A program made the position numbers and the translations under genes. From Pseudomonas helleri (GTDB taxonomy: Bacteria; Pseudomonadota; Gammaproteobacteria; Pseudomonadales; Pseudomonadaceae), in the NCBI RefSeq assembly GCF_009600315.1, contig NZ_WIWC01000018.1, positions 20,622 to 84,621 on the forward strand: a DNA stretch of 64,000 nt, given 5' to 3'. How positions within the stretch are numbered: position 1 is the stretch's first letter; the number at the start of each line of letters is the position of its first letter. This document shows, in pieces, positions 55,434 through 64,000 of this stretch. The notes under the pieces are model-generated. The model was not told the origin of the DNA, made no database searches, and saw only the letters and a program-made list of their open reading frames with translations.

Positions 55434-55958
55434 TCAAAGACGAAGGCGACCACCACGACTGCGCGCCGCCCCCAGACCGTGGGGCAAAAGACTGGAGCGG
55501 GTATGGGCATGGCACAGCGCAATGGCCAGAGCATCCGATGCATCGATCTGCGGCTTGGTGGTCAGCTTGAGCAAATGCATGACCATCATCATCACCTGCT
55601 CCTTATTGGCGCCCCCCGTGCCGGCCACTGCTTGTTTAACTTGAGTGGCGGAGTACTCCGCAATTTCCAGACTTTCTTCCGCGCCAGCCACAATAGCCGC
55701 GCCTCTCGCCTGCCCCAGCTTTAACGCGGAATCGGCGTTGCGGGCCATAAAGACTTTTTCGATGCCCATCGTCACTGGCCCGTACGTCTGAATAACCTCT
55801 CGAACGCCGCGATAAACAATTTGTAACCTCTCGTGCAGTTCACCACTGCCTGTACGAATACAGCCCGACGCTACATACACACAGCCACGGCCCGTGTCGC
55901 GCACGACGCCATAACCGGTGATTCGCGAACCAGGATCGATACCAAGAATAAGAGTCAT
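55434..55958 (-). CDS. ruvC: Holliday junction resolvase RuvC
   Basis: The 174-residue endonuclease begins [20 protein letters not shown], with the first catalytic Asp at residue 7. Glu in [20 protein letters not shown] and the Asp pair in [17 protein letters not shown] complete the acidic centre. It resolves junctions with RuvAB. A 108-base gap to ruvA has no clear terminator, so co-transcription is likely. Confidence 0.96.
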   Translation of the reverse strand: MTLILGIDPGSRITGYGVVRDTGRGCVYVASGCIRTGSGELHERLQIVYRGVREVIQTYGPVTMGIEKVFMARNADSALKLGQARGAAIVAGAEESLEIAEYSATQVKQAVAGTGGANKEQVMMMVMHLLKLTTKPQIDASDALAIALCHAHTRSSLLPHGLGAARSRGGRLRL

Positions 55959-56017
55959 AACGCCTACAGCTTATGAAGTGACGCCCACCGGCACATACCC
56001 GGACAGCTTAAAGGCAG

Positions 56018-56069
56018 AAGCCGGAGGTGCACAGCGCCGCGATCATCGCGACGGTGCAGCTCCGGCTTT
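56018..56069. terminator. Compound hairpin after yebC
   Basis: Outer arms AAGCCGGAG and CTCCGGCTT enclose an inner CGCGA/TCGCG hairpin, 17 bases past the yebC stop. The T-run is short, so termination may be partial. Confidence 0.5.
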
Positions 56070-56085
56070 CAGGATCATGCGGGTA

Positions 56086-56832
56086 TCAGGCTAGCTGTTC
56101 CAGCACTGCATCAGGGATTTCAGCGTTGGAGTACACGTTTTGCACGTCATCCAGGTCTTCGAGCATATCGATCAGCTTGAGCACTTTTTCGGCGCCCTCC
56201 AGATCCAGCTCGGCACTGGTGGTCGGCAGCATCACGATTTCGGCGTCTGCCGGCTTGAAGCCCGCCGCTTCCAATGCATTACGCACGGCATAGAAACTGG
56301 TGAACGAAGTGAACACATCGATGGAACCGTCTTCATTCGTCACCACGTCGTCGGCATCTGCCTCCATCGCAGCTTCAATCAAGGCATCTTCATCGACACC
56401 CGCAGCATAGGATATCTGGCCTTTACGCTCGAACAAATACGCCACAGAGCCATCGGTGCCCAAATTGCCGCCACATTTGCTGAATGCATGGCGGACGGCG
56501 GCGGCAGTGCGATTGCGATTATCGGTCATGCACTCGACCATCACGGCAACGCCACCCGGCCCATAGCCTTCATAGCTCAGCTCGACCATATCATCAGTAT
56601 CGGCGGCACCCGCACCACGGGCGACAGCACGATCAATAATATCGCGGCTCATGTTCGCACCAAGGGCTTTGTCCAGCGCCAGACGCAGGCGCGGGTTGGA
56701 GCCGGGATCTGCGCCACCCTGACGGGCAGCAACCGTCAGCTCACGAATCCACTTGGTGAAGATTTTGCCTTTTTTGGCATCCTGACGCTCTTTGCGGTGC
56801 TTGATGTTCGCCCACTTAGAATGACCTGCCAT
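56086..56832 (-). CDS. yebC: YebC/TACO1-family translation or transcription regulator
   Basis: The 248-residue protein begins [20 protein letters not shown], the conserved YebC start, followed by [20 protein letters not shown] and [20 protein letters not shown]. Family members act as transcription regulators or help ribosomes through difficult stretches. It lies upstream of ruvC on the same strand as in other Pseudomonas. Confidence 0.95.
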   Translation of the reverse strand: MAGHSKWANIKHRKERQDAKKGKIFTKWIRELTVAARQGGADPGSNPRLRLALDKALGANMSRDIIDRAVARGAGAADTDDMVELSYEGYGPGGVAVMVECMTDNRNRTAAAVRHAFSKCGGNLGTDGSVAYLFERKGQISYAAGVDEDALIEAAMEADADDVVTNEDGSIDVFTSFTSFYAVRNALEAAGFKPADAEIVMLPTTSAELDLEGAEKVLKLIDMLEDLDDVQNVYSNAEIPDAVLEQLA

Positions 56833-56916
56833 AACCTACTCCGAATCCTTTATGAAACCTTGCCGGTTCGGCACATGCCATGAACCCGCAATAAAAATTC
56901 TCGACCCAATGACAAA

Positions 56917-56936
56917 GGCGCATCCGAAGATGCGCC
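56917..56936 (-). terminator. UUCG-loop terminator after aspS
   Basis: An 8-base stem GGCGCATC / GATGCGCC closes a TTCG tetraloop on the minus strand, followed by TTTG, 13 bases beyond the aspS stop. Confidence 0.75.
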
Positions 56937-56949
56937 CTTGAGGTCAGTC

Positions 56950-58725
56950 TTACTCAGCCTTAGGCTGTTCACGCAAACGGATATGCAGCTCGCGCAACGC
57001 TTTAGCGTCTACCGCGCCAGGCGCCTGAGTCATGACACAGGCAGCGCTTTGGGTTTTCGGGAAGGCAATCACTTCACGAATAGACTGAGCGCCAGTCATC
57101 AGCATAACCAGACGATCCAGACCGAAAGCCAAACCACCGTGGGGTGGCGCACCGTATTTCAAAGCATCCAGCAGGAAGCCGAACTTCTCTTCCTGCTCGG
57201 CTTCGTCGATACCCAACAGGCGGAAAACAGCTTGCTGCATTTCCTTGCGGTGGATACGGATGGAACCGCCACCCAGTTCAGTACCGTTCAATACCATGTC
57301 GTAGGCACGAGACAGCGCGGTGGCCGGGCTGGCTGCCAGCTCCTCAGGAGAGCATTTTGGCGCGGTGAACGGGTGATGCAAGGCGCTGAAGCTGCCGTCG
57401 TCGTTCTCTTCGAACATCGGGAAGTCGACCACCCACATCGGTGCCCACTCGCAGGTCAGCAGGTTCAAGTCGTTACCGACCTTGATACGCAGCGCGCCCA
57501 GTGCCTCGCTAACGATCTTGGACTTGTCGGCGCCGAAGAACACGATGTCGCCGTCTACTGCGCCGACGCGATCCAGGATCACATTGAGGTTGGCTTCAGG
57601 GATGTTCTTGACGATCGGCGACTGCAGGCCTTCAACGCCCTTGGCACGCTCGTTGACCTTGATGTACGCCAGGCCTTTGGCGCCGTAGATGCCGACAAAC
57701 TTGGTGTAGTCGTCGATCTGTTTGCGCGGCATGCTTGCTGCACCCGGAACACGCAGGGCAGCAATGCGGCACTTCGGATCGTTGGCCGGGCCGCTGAACA
57801 CTTTGAAGTCGACGTCTTTAAGCTGGTCGGCAACGTCTACCAGTTCCAGCGGGTTACGCAGGTCTGGCTTGTCGGAACCGTAACGGCGCATGGCTTCTTC
57901 GAAGGTCATGTGCGGGAACTCACCGAATTCCAGATCCAGCACTTCCTTGAACAGGTTGCGGATCATGCCTTCGGTCAGGCCCATGATGTCTTTTTCATCG
58001 AGGAAGCTGGTTTCGATGTCGATCTGAGTGAACTCAGGCTGACGATCAGCACGCAAGTCTTCATCACGGAAGCATTTGGCAATCTGGTAGTAACGGTCAA
58101 AACCGGCCACCATCAGCAACTGTTTGAACAGCTGTGGAGATTGTGGCAAAGCAAAGAACGAACCGGCATGAGTACGGCTAGGCACCAGATAGTCACGCGC
58201 GCCTTCAGGGGTGGCACGGGTCAGAATAGGTGTTTCGACGTCCAGGAAGCCGTTTTCGTCGAGGTAACGACGAATGCTGGTGGTCATGCGCGAACGCAGA
58301 CGCAGCTTCTCGAGCATCTCAGGGCGACGCAGATCGATAAAGCGGTAGCGCAGGCGCGTTTCTTCGCCCACATCAGAAAATTCGTTCAGCGGGAACGGCG
58401 GGGTCTCCGCTTCGTTCAGTACTTCAAGCTCATAGCCCAGCACTTCGATCATGCCCGACGCCATGTTGGTGTTGCCGGCACCGGCAGGACGCAAGCGCAC
58501 TTTGCCCGTCACTTTAACGACGTATTCGCTGCGCACACGGTCAGCAGCGGCGAAGGTTTCAGCGCGATCCGGGTCGAATACCACTTGGGCCAGACCATCA
58601 CGATCACGGATATCGAGGAAAATCACCCCACCGTGGTCACGGCGACGATGAACCCATCCGCAAAGGGTAATTTCCTGGCCGTCCAGGCTTTCGTTCAGTT
58701 GGCCGCAATAATGGCTGCGCATCAT
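56950..58725 (-). CDS. aspS: Aspartyl-tRNA synthetase
   Basis: The 591-residue class II synthetase begins [20 protein letters not shown]. The anticodon-binding OB domain spans about 1-105 ([20 protein letters not shown]). The catalytic core has motif 2 ([20 protein letters not shown]) and motif 3 ([20 protein letters not shown]). A GAD insert domain lies at about 290-420. In Pseudomonas it is non-discriminating and also charges tRNA-Asn. The start is chosen from family length; an upstream extension of 57 codons runs into the fmdB gene and is rejected. Confidence 0.97.
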   Translation of the reverse strand: MMRSHYCGQLNESLDGQEITLCGWVHRRRDHGGVIFLDIRDRDGLAQVVFDPDRAETFAAADRVRSEYVVKVTGKVRLRPAGAGNTNMASGMIEVLGYELEVLNEAETPPFPLNEFSDVGEETRLRYRFIDLRRPEMLEKLRLRSRMTTSIRRYLDENGFLDVETPILTRATPEGARDYLVPSRTHAGSFFALPQSPQLFKQLLMVAGFDRYYQIAKCFRDEDLRADRQPEFTQIDIETSFLDEKDIMGLTEGMIRNLFKEVLDLEFGEFPHMTFEEAMRRYGSDKPDLRNPLELVDVADQLKDVDFKVFSGPANDPKCRIAALRVPGAASMPRKQIDDYTKFVGIYGAKGLAYIKVNERAKGVEGLQSPIVKNIPEANLNVILDRVGAVDGDIVFFGADKSKIVSEALGALRIKVGNDLNLLTCEWAPMWVVDFPMFEENDDGSFSALHHPFTAPKCSPEELAASPATALSRAYDMVLNGTELGGGSIRIHRKEMQQAVFRLLGIDEAEQEEKFGFLLDALKYGAPPHGGLAFGLDRLVMLMTGAQSIREVIAFPKTQSAACVMTQAPGAVDAKALRELHIRLREQPKAE

Positions 58726-58834
58726 GGTAGTGGTTTCACTTCTCGTAATTCGAAATTCGATGGAGGTCTTGCGCACCGTCGGTGCTGATAACACTGCAAG
58801 AGCCCGCTTGTGTTCAGACTGCCTTCGCCCGACC

Positions 58835-59056
58835 TCAGTCGGACTTGTCGCCGCCTGCCAGATTCTTTTTCGAGCCTGTCTTGAAGTCTGTTTCATACCA
58901 GCCAGTACCGCTTAGGCGAAAACCTGGCATGGACAGCATCTTCTTCAGCTCAGGAGCCTGACAGGCAGGACAATCAACCAGTGGCGAGTCACTGATTTTT
59001 TGAATGGCTTCCAGCTGATGACCGCAGGAAGCGCATTGGTAATCGTACATAGGCAT
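58835..59056 (-). CDS. FmdB-family zinc ribbon protein
   Basis: The 73-residue protein begins [20 protein letters not shown], with two CxxC pairs (CASC and CPAC) forming a zinc ribbon. The C-terminal [14 protein letters not shown] is typical of FmdB/YhhA regulators of unknown role. It is upstream of aspS, as in many Pseudomonas genomes. Confidence 0.88.
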   Translation of the reverse strand: MPMYDYQCASCGHQLEAIQKISDSPLVDCPACQAPELKKMLSMPGFRLSGTGWYETDFKTGSKKNLAGGDKSD

Positions 59057-59240
59057 CGGCGTATCTCGACAATCCGTTAGCGGCAACCCTATAGACAGAG
59101 GGCCACACAGCAAAGCGCGAGATTATATCTGGTAAATCGAGCTATTGCAGCCGCAGGAATCGCCATTGCGCTTCAAATGCACCATGAAATTCGAAAGAAT
59201 ACAAGTCACCGAACATCCCCGCTCGGCCTGACGCATCGGA

Positions 59241-59630
59241 TCAAACCATAAATACTTGTCTAGGTGCCGCACTGTGCGAAGCCCGCGCAGCCTTCAGCAG
59301 ATGCATGACGCAGACGACACGGATGAGGCCGCTAAAATTTTTCACACCGCCATGTCGCAGATGAATTTCTCTATCGATGTAGGAAAGCAGCGCATTTATT
59401 GAGCACTCGTTACTTCGCGAAATATCGGACAATACATCCCAATACACCTCCTCAAGCCTTAAACAGGTGGCAAAACCATTTAACCTTACCGACCTTGAAA
59501 GTGGCTTAGCCAGGGTCATACCAAAATCAAGAATAACGGGATCTATTCTAACTCTCTGCAATAATCTGCCCCCCGTACTCTCCTGCCGCAATAATCGTCC
59601 CATACCAAAAATACTCCATTGCAACGCCAT
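59241..59630 (-). CDS. Ribbon-helix-helix (RHH_4) domain protein
   Basis: The 129-residue protein has an RHH_4-type domain at about 45-110 (RSVRLNGFATCLRLEEVYWD, SINALLSYIDREIHLRHGG, NFSGLIRVVCVMHLL). Domains of this family usually bind DNA as dimers. The target is unknown. The ATG at 59630 is the only clear start. It is a single gene in a low-density stretch. Confidence 0.72.
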   Translation of the reverse strand: MALQWSIFGMGRLLRQESTGGRLLQRVRIDPVILDFGMTLAKPLSRSVRLNGFATCLRLEEVYWDVLSDISRSNECSINALLSYIDREIHLRHGGVKNFSGLIRVVCVMHLLKAARASHSAAPRQVFMV

Positions 59631-60133
59631 TAAAGTTAGTTATATTTTCCAATCGGACACACCTCATAAAACATTATGTAAAGGTTCTTAACCAGCAGAC
59701 CTCACCCTCAAGCCTGTAGGAGAGCTCTGGGTCAAACAGCAGAAGACCATCGCGCCCGCCCCTTGCCAAGCGAAAACTGGCTGCAGGTCCGCCCAGTCAG
59801 AGTGCATTGCACAAAGCAATCGCCACAAACTACCGCACGCCATGATGCGACTGGATAACTTGCGGCTCTCCTCTTAATCCAGCACTGCTGCGCCAACTTT
59901 ATTTACCACAACCAGAGTTAAACCTCGTTTCACCTCTATCTTTTAACTACACAAAGTTTGAATCGCATTAAAAGTCAGAGCCTTCTCACCCGCCTGGCGC
60001 CGACACCCTACAAAAACGACCAACGGTAATTATCCCTACCGAACAGACCATCATCCCCACACCCAAAGCGCAATTAACAGATTACCAAGACAGCCGCAGA
60101 ATGGAGCAAAACCCCTCTAGACCGGGAGTCCTA
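59631..60133. other. 500-base gap, nothing recognised
   Basis: This AT-richer stretch without a supported gene lies between the RHH_4 gene and a doubtful small frame. I see no repeat, RNA fold or terminator strong enough to name. Confidence 0.5.
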
Positions 60134-60331
60134 TCAAAAAAGAGGCAATTGTGCAGGAACCCTGTACGTAATCTCGAGCACGGCCTTACCCATGCACTTA
60201 ATTTGAGAAGGCCTTGGGTTTGCTGTTAAATAGGCAGCGTGTCGCTTTCGCCAAGTGTCTGGCGAGGGCGCATAGGCTGATACCCGCACGTGCCTGACTT
60301 CTCCATTTTTTTCAAAACGAACCGTGCGCAA
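60134..60331 (-). CDS. Doubtful small hypothetical protein
   Basis: The 65-codon frame begins MRTVRFEKNGEVRHVRVSAY and continues with SPDTWRKRHAAYLTANPRPS and a hydrophobic tail. It has an ATG but no strong ribosome site. The composition is plausible for a real protein, but I recognise no family; it may be chance. Confidence 0.35.
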   Translation of the reverse strand: MRTVRFEKNGEVRHVRVSAYAPSPDTWRKRHAAYLTANPRPSQIKCMGKAVLEITYRVPAQLPLF

Positions 60332-60373
60332 TCAGCTCTTCCTTGCGATCCGTCTTAATGCGAGTTAATTGAA

Positions 60374-60976
60374 ATGTTGAAAATCGTTCACCTGATAACG
60401 GGCGCAGCTGCCTTGCTGCTGTCCTTCATTCCTGGCCTTCAAGCCGACGCCGTACCTTACCTGCAACACAACGATGCTCTTTATCTGGCTTTTCTTGGCC
60501 TGCTTAACCTGACACTGGCTCCGGTCATTCCGTACTGGAACAAAGGCCCACGCCATCAACTGCAAAATCTGGTCAGCGCTCTGCTGGTGCTGTCTGTTGT
60601 TCTGCAAACGCTGACCCTGTTCGGCCTGCTGCTGCCGATTGGCGAGCAACCGGCTGTATTGCTTAGCCTGGTTCCTGCCGTACTTGCTGTTGCGCTGCAC
60701 CTGATCATCAACCTGTATAAATCGTCACCTGCTTCATCCTCGCAAAGCTATGACATGACCAACCGCGACACCGGAACTGTGAAGTGGTTTAACACCTCCA
60801 AGGGTTTCGGTTTTATCTCCCGGGATTCTGGGGATGACATTTTTGTCCACTTTCGCGCCATCCGTGGCGAAGGCCACCGAGTACTGGTGGAAGGACAACG
60901 CGTGGAGTTCTCGGTCATGAACCGCGACAAAGGCCTGCAAGCTGAAGACGTGATTGCCGCACTGCCGCGTCGCTGA
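60374..60976 (+). CDS. Membrane-anchored cold-shock-domain protein
   Basis: The 200-residue protein has four hydrophobic helices (about 3-20, 35-52, 66-88, 94-115). A linker follows, then a full cold-shock domain at about 132-198 with RNP1 [11 protein letters not shown] and RNP2 DIFVHFRAI. Free CspA-type proteins are about 70 residues; here the domain is tethered to the inner membrane. An internal ATG at residue 128 (60755) could give a free domain, but it has no good ribosome site. A strong terminator follows. Confidence 0.85.
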   Translation: MLKIVHLITGAAALLLSFIPGLQADAVPYLQHNDALYLAFLGLLNLTLAPVIPYWNKGPRHQLQNLVSALLVLSVVLQTLTLFGLLLPIGEQPAVLLSLVPAVLAVALHLIINLYKSSPASSSQSYDMTNRDTGTVKWFNTSKGFGFISRDSGDDIFVHFRAIRGEGHRVLVEGQRVEFSVMNRDKGLQAEDVIAALPRR

Positions 60977-60990
60977 TTCAAGCCTGTAAA

Positions 60991-61026
60991 AAAACCGCGA
61001 CCAGCACAGCTGGATCGCGGTTTTTT
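60991..61026. terminator. Terminator shared by the cold-shock gene and slyX
   Basis: A long stem AAAACCGCGA/TCGCGGTTTT with an inner CCAGC-ACA-GCTGG hairpin and flanking A/T runs lies between two convergent genes, so it can work in both directions. Confidence 0.88.
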
Positions 61027-61043
61027 ATGGCCTGCACCAAACC

Positions 61044-61250
61044 TCAATAATGAGGCGGCGGAGCCTCTTCCTCGAACGACTCGAACTGCCCGCCCATTTC
61101 TTCCTGACGCTTGAGCAAAACGGCCATCTGCGCCTGCAAACGATCTACTGTGTTCTGCTGTTTTACCAATACATCATTCAATGACTGAATGGTGTCATCT
61201 TGAAAGGCCAAACGGCTCTCAAGGTCCATAACCCGCTCTTCAAGTGTCAC
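61044..61250 (-). CDS. slyX: SlyX family protein
   Basis: The 68-residue coiled-coil protein reads [20 protein letters not shown], then VLLKRQEEM and an acidic-proline tail EEEAPPPHY, which matches Pseudomonas SlyX. The function is unknown. A GTG start at 61250 overlaps the HIT gene stop by one base (TAGTG), which indicates coupling. Confidence 0.9.
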   Translation of the reverse strand: MTLEERVMDLESRLAFQDDTIQSLNDVLVKQQNTVDRLQAQMAVLLKRQEEMGGQFESFEEEAPPPHY

Positions 61251-61666
61251 TACTTATCCTCCAAAAAAGTGAAAGCCTGTTTTAGCTTGCAGCGCATTTC
61301 GCTCACTTGTGCTTCTGCGTAAGGCTTTGCCGGGAGTTTGCCCCATACCGGAGCAGGCCACGCTGCATCCGTTCGATAGCGCACGATCACATGCATGTGC
61401 AACTGGCTTACCACATTACCCAGCGTTGCTACGTTCATTTTGTGCGCACCAAACAGCACATTGAGCGCTCGCGCCAACTCGGTTGTTTCGTGCCACATCA
61501 GTTGCTGATCACTGTCATCCAGCTGAAACAATTCACTAATACCCTCACGCCGCGGCACCAGGATAAACCACGGGTAATTCGAATCATTGGACAGGAGCAA
61601 GCGGCACAAGGGTAGATCACCAATCAGCCAAGTGTCTTGTTCAAGGCGTGCATCCAAAGTAAACAC
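61250..61666 (-). CDS. HIT-family protein
   Basis: The 138-residue histidine triad protein has the nucleotide-hydrolase motif [10 protein letters not shown] (HxHxH-like) near residue 88, and the N-terminal [20 protein letters not shown] and [16 protein letters not shown] proteins hydrolyse nucleotide phosphoramidates or related bonds. The GTG at 61666 fits the family start and has GGAGAG upstream; a longer ATG reading lacks one. It is co-transcribed with slyX. Confidence 0.85.
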   Translation of the reverse strand: MFTLDARLEQDTWLIGDLPLCRLLLSNDSNYPWFILVPRREGISELFQLDDSDQQLMWHETTELARALNVLFGAHKMNVATLGNVVSQLHMHVIVRYRTDAAWPAPVWGKLPAKPYAEAQVSEMRCKLKQAFTFLEDK

Positions 61667-62416
61667 AGCGTGCTCTCCTGATTTTCGGGGGATTTGTTCC
61701 GAGCTCGCACCCAAGGCTCACGAGGTGCAAGCTCAAAACTGAAAGGATACCCTTGATTGGGTTCCGTATCACGACACCCACCGGACTCGCACGTGGAATG
61801 TGGCTCAAAGGATAACCAACACAGGCCGAACATTTTTGCACCAAAATTGAACAGCATGAGTGATTGAATGCCCACAAAACGTCACCGACTAACCCAACAG
61901 GTGTTAACCGGTAACGCTTAAATCGCTGACATCACTTAGGCATTGACCTGCGAAGGGTATTCGCCCTGATCACGTTTGCAGAATTTACGACCTTTCAGAG
62001 CTGCATCCGGAGTGTTTTCTGAATCAGAACACCCACAAAAATATTTTCACTGCTGCCGTCCATTTTGAGCATGCTTGTTGCATAACCTCTCAATACAGCC
62101 GTTTGGGCATGCGTTAAACGCAGTGACCAGATAACAAACAACAGGTCACTCAACGGCGCCTGATATTTCTGAAATGGATTCAGAATATTTTTTATGTGCG
62201 CATGAGTATTAATGACACAAGAAAATAGCTGAAATACCGTTCGCAGCTATGCTGTTGCGGCATTGCTGTAAAGAAACAGAAGCGTATGAGAGCAAGTATC
62301 GCCAACATGGCCGGCGTGATATAAGTTTTCGCCGACACAAAAAGAAAGAGCCGCCCCAGATAAAAATCAAGGTGGGGACGGCAGTACTCTTCCTAAAACC
62401 AAAGGAGCAAATCACG
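61667..62416. other. Long upstream region of the OprD-family porin gene
   Basis: About 750 bases without a supported gene. Near the porin start, 62350-62385 has GCCGCCCC...GGGGACGGC, a potential 5' leader hairpin. Frames in 61624-61875 and 62209-62556 look random. Confidence 0.5.
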
Positions 62417-63709
62417 ATGCGCGTGATGAAGTGGAGCATGATCGCACTGGCTGTTTCAGCTGGTACTACGCAGTTCGCAATGGCCTCGTCCCAGGACGAA
62501 TCCAAAGGTTTTATCGAAGACAGCACCCTGACTTCCAAAACCCGCATGCTGTACATGAACCGTGACTACCGTAATGGTGCAGGTAACATCAGCAAGAACG
62601 GAGACGGTGCAGCGCCGTATAAAAGCGGCTATCGCGAAGATTGGGGTCTGAGCGAGCTGCTTAACTACGAATCCGGCTTCACCCAAGGCACCGTCGGTGT
62701 CGGTGTAGATGCGTTCGCCATGGGCACTCTGCGCCTGGACGGCGGTGCGGGTCGTCAGGGCAACGGCCTGTTTGGCACCAAAAGCGATGGCTCTCCGGAA
62801 GATACCCAATCGAAAATTGGTGGCGCTGTTAAATTCCGCCTCTCCGATACCGTGTTGAAATACGGCAACCAGTTTGTTGCAAGCCCGGTTTTCTCGACCG
62901 ATGACAGCCGCTTGCTGCCAGAAGTCGCCACCGGCACATTGATTACCAGCAAGGAAATCAAAGGTCTGGAGCTGTCCGCCGGCCGCTTCACCGCTCTAAG
63001 TTCGCAGACCGGTATGGCACGTGACAGCATCAACGGCCCGCACGAGCCTGGCCTGACCGCCGCAAACATTGCAGGTGCAACCTATCAGTTCACTGACAAT
63101 CTGGTTGGTGGCGTGGCTGCATCCGACGTTGATGAGTACTTCAAGAAGCAATACGTCAACCTTAACTACACCCTGCCTATCGCAGAATCCCAAGCCCTTA
63201 ACTTTGACCTCAACGGTTACAGAACGTCGAGCCAGGGTGAAGAGCGCGCAGGTAATGTCGACAACAAAATCTGGAGCTTGGCAGCGGCTTACAGCATCGG
63301 CGCCCACAAGTTCACCCTCGCCCACCAGCGCTCCACCGGTGATAGCGGTTACTACTATGGCGTAGATGGCGGCGGCACTATTTTCCTAGCCAACTCCGTT
63401 CAGTACTCCGACTTTAACGGTAAAGACGAACGCTCCTGGCAGGGTCGCTACGACCTGAACATGGCCAGCTACGGTGTACCAGGCCTGAGCTTTATGGCTC
63501 GCTACGTCAAAGGCGACAACATCTCTACTGACACTGGCGAAGGCAAAGAGCACGAATTCGACTTCGAGAGCAAATACGTGATGCAGGAAGGCCCGGCCAA
63601 AGACCTGTCTTTCCGTCTGCGTAGCGCGATCTATCGCTCTACCAGCAACTACCAGGCTGACACCAACGATGTTCGCGTAATCGTTGAATACCCACTGAAC
63701 ATCTTGTAA
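62417..63709 (+). CDS. OprD-family outer-membrane porin
   Basis: The 430-residue porin begins MRVMKWSMIALAVSAGTTQF, with a signal peptide ending QFAMASS. OprD-family segments include LTSKTRMLYMNRDYRNGAG, NYESGFTQGTVGVGVDAFAM and a final strand ending VIVEYPLNIL. It is about 45 residues longer at the N-side loops than galP but of the same fold. The substrate is unknown; OprD members take basic amino acids, peptides or carboxylates. The ATG at 62417 has AGGAG upstream. A separate start 168 bases earlier is rejected as lacking a signal. Confidence 0.88.
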   Translation: MRVMKWSMIALAVSAGTTQFAMASSQDESKGFIEDSTLTSKTRMLYMNRDYRNGAGNISKNGDGAAPYKSGYREDWGLSELLNYESGFTQGTVGVGVDAFAMGTLRLDGGAGRQGNGLFGTKSDGSPEDTQSKIGGAVKFRLSDTVLKYGNQFVASPVFSTDDSRLLPEVATGTLITSKEIKGLELSAGRFTALSSQTGMARDSINGPHEPGLTAANIAGATYQFTDNLVGGVAASDVDEYFKKQYVNLNYTLPIAESQALNFDLNGYRTSSQGEERAGNVDNKIWSLAAAYSIGAHKFTLAHQRSTGDSGYYYGVDGGGTIFLANSVQYSDFNGKDERSWQGRYDLNMASYGVPGLSFMARYVKGDNISTDTGEGKEHEFDFESKYVMQEGPAKDLSFRLRSAIYRSTSNYQADTNDVRVIVEYPLNIL

Positions 63710-63747
63710 TTAATGCTCCGGGTATTTCCCGGGTAATGATGTTTCGT

Positions 63748-63784
63748 AAAAGCCACGCCCCTGTTTAGAGGCGTGGCTTTTTTA
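63748..63784 (+). terminator. Porin gene terminator
   Basis: An 11-base stem AAAGCCACGCC / GGCGTGGCTTT with a 10-base loop and a T-run lies 38 bases past the porin stop. A shorter CCGGG/CCCGG hairpin precedes it. Confidence 0.9.
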
Positions 63785-64000
63785 TTTGCCTGCACAGAAA
63801 AATATATAGCAAGCTAACTATCGTATTCAAATACAAAGGCATTGCGTTGAAAATTGGCTATCACGGATAACGCTTTCTTCATCCTTAGCCAGGTACAGAA
63901 ACAATTAAAGAGGCCTTAGCCCCGGCGGTTGCAGGAGCTGAGTGCAACACGGTTATTGAATTGACGCAGGAGCATCATATTGCATAGCCAAGGCTTTCTG
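63785..64000. other. Right end, no gene recognised
   Basis: After the porin terminator nothing can be supported up to the window edge. A gene may start just beyond. Confidence 0.5.

Noticed and set aside
56938..58788. 616-codon open frame opposite aspS
   Set aside because: Antisense to aspS; its composition is His/Gln/Arg-rich, as expected from a reverse frame of a conserved GC-rich gene.
61624..61875. 83-codon minus-strand frame upstream of the HIT gene
   Set aside because: Overlaps the HIT gene in another frame and has random composition.
1..64000. CRISPR array, insertion sequence, integrase or prophage
   Set aside because: I saw no spaced identical repeats, transposase, integrase or structural phage genes on either strand.

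Overview
The window looks like the chromosome of a fluorescent-group Pseudomonas, close to P. putida/P. fluorescens. Four things point that way: the order ruvC-ruvA-ruvB-ybgC-tolQRAB-pal-cpoB-queE-queC-tRNA-Lys; OprD-family porins; a P. putida-type gal (gallate) cluster; and REP-like inverted repeats between genes. GC is high and genes are tightly packed, often with 1-4 base overlaps. Both ends hold conserved housekeeping genes. The left end is the start of nadA. The right end, from about 46.4 kb on, is queuosine, Tol-Pal, Ruv, yebC and aspS. As I recall the Pseudomonas gene order, nadA lies close to queC and tRNA-Lys, so the roughly 46 kb in between reads as an accessory block.

Region 0.4-19 kb serves plant phenolics. 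It holds galD, galC and galB (lower pathway), a divergent LysR-type regulator with two N-terminal HTH domains (galR), the porin galP, the ring-cleaving dioxygenase galA and the permease galT. A secreted tannase follows. A tripartite RND efflux pump comes next, with a divergent BaeSR-like two-component system. Together these can release gallate from tannins, import it, and convert it to pyruvate and oxaloacetate. The pump may export toxic phenolics (inference). galT and galP both carry AAnAAnAA motifs at their ribosome sites, which suggests Crc/Hfq catabolite control.

Region 19-36 kb is a mosaic: a secreted protein, a cupin, trmK, a DUF2986 protein, an arsH-arsR pair without a pump or reductase, an SDR enzyme, a DUF2231 membrane protein with a sorbosone-dehydrogenase-like lipoprotein, the NHEJ pair ku-ligD, and a YeeE/YedE transporter. 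A small module of unknown substrate follows: a cupin, a KstD-like flavoprotein, an IclR regulator and a TIM-barrel isomerase. It is bracketed by the intact YeeE/YedE gene and a decayed copy of that gene's 5' end. Two similar palindromes in the iclR/isomerase intergenic region look like operators.

Region 36-46 kb holds a Fur-box-preceded pfeR-pfeS-pfeA-like catecholate siderophore system, then DUF3649, PepSY and DUF3325 inner-membrane genes. Next come a secreted protein and a DUF2235 (Tle-type phospholipase) effector gene broken by two frameshifts, with an adjacent DUF2931 lipoprotein as probable immunity partner.

Region 46.4-64 kb is conserved core: tRNA-Lys, queC/queE, cpoB-pal-tolBARQ-ybgC, ruvB-ruvA-ruvC, yebC, aspS and an FmdB zinc ribbon. 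After it come an RHH_4 protein, a membrane-anchored cold-shock-domain protein, a HIT protein with slyX, and a second OprD-family porin.
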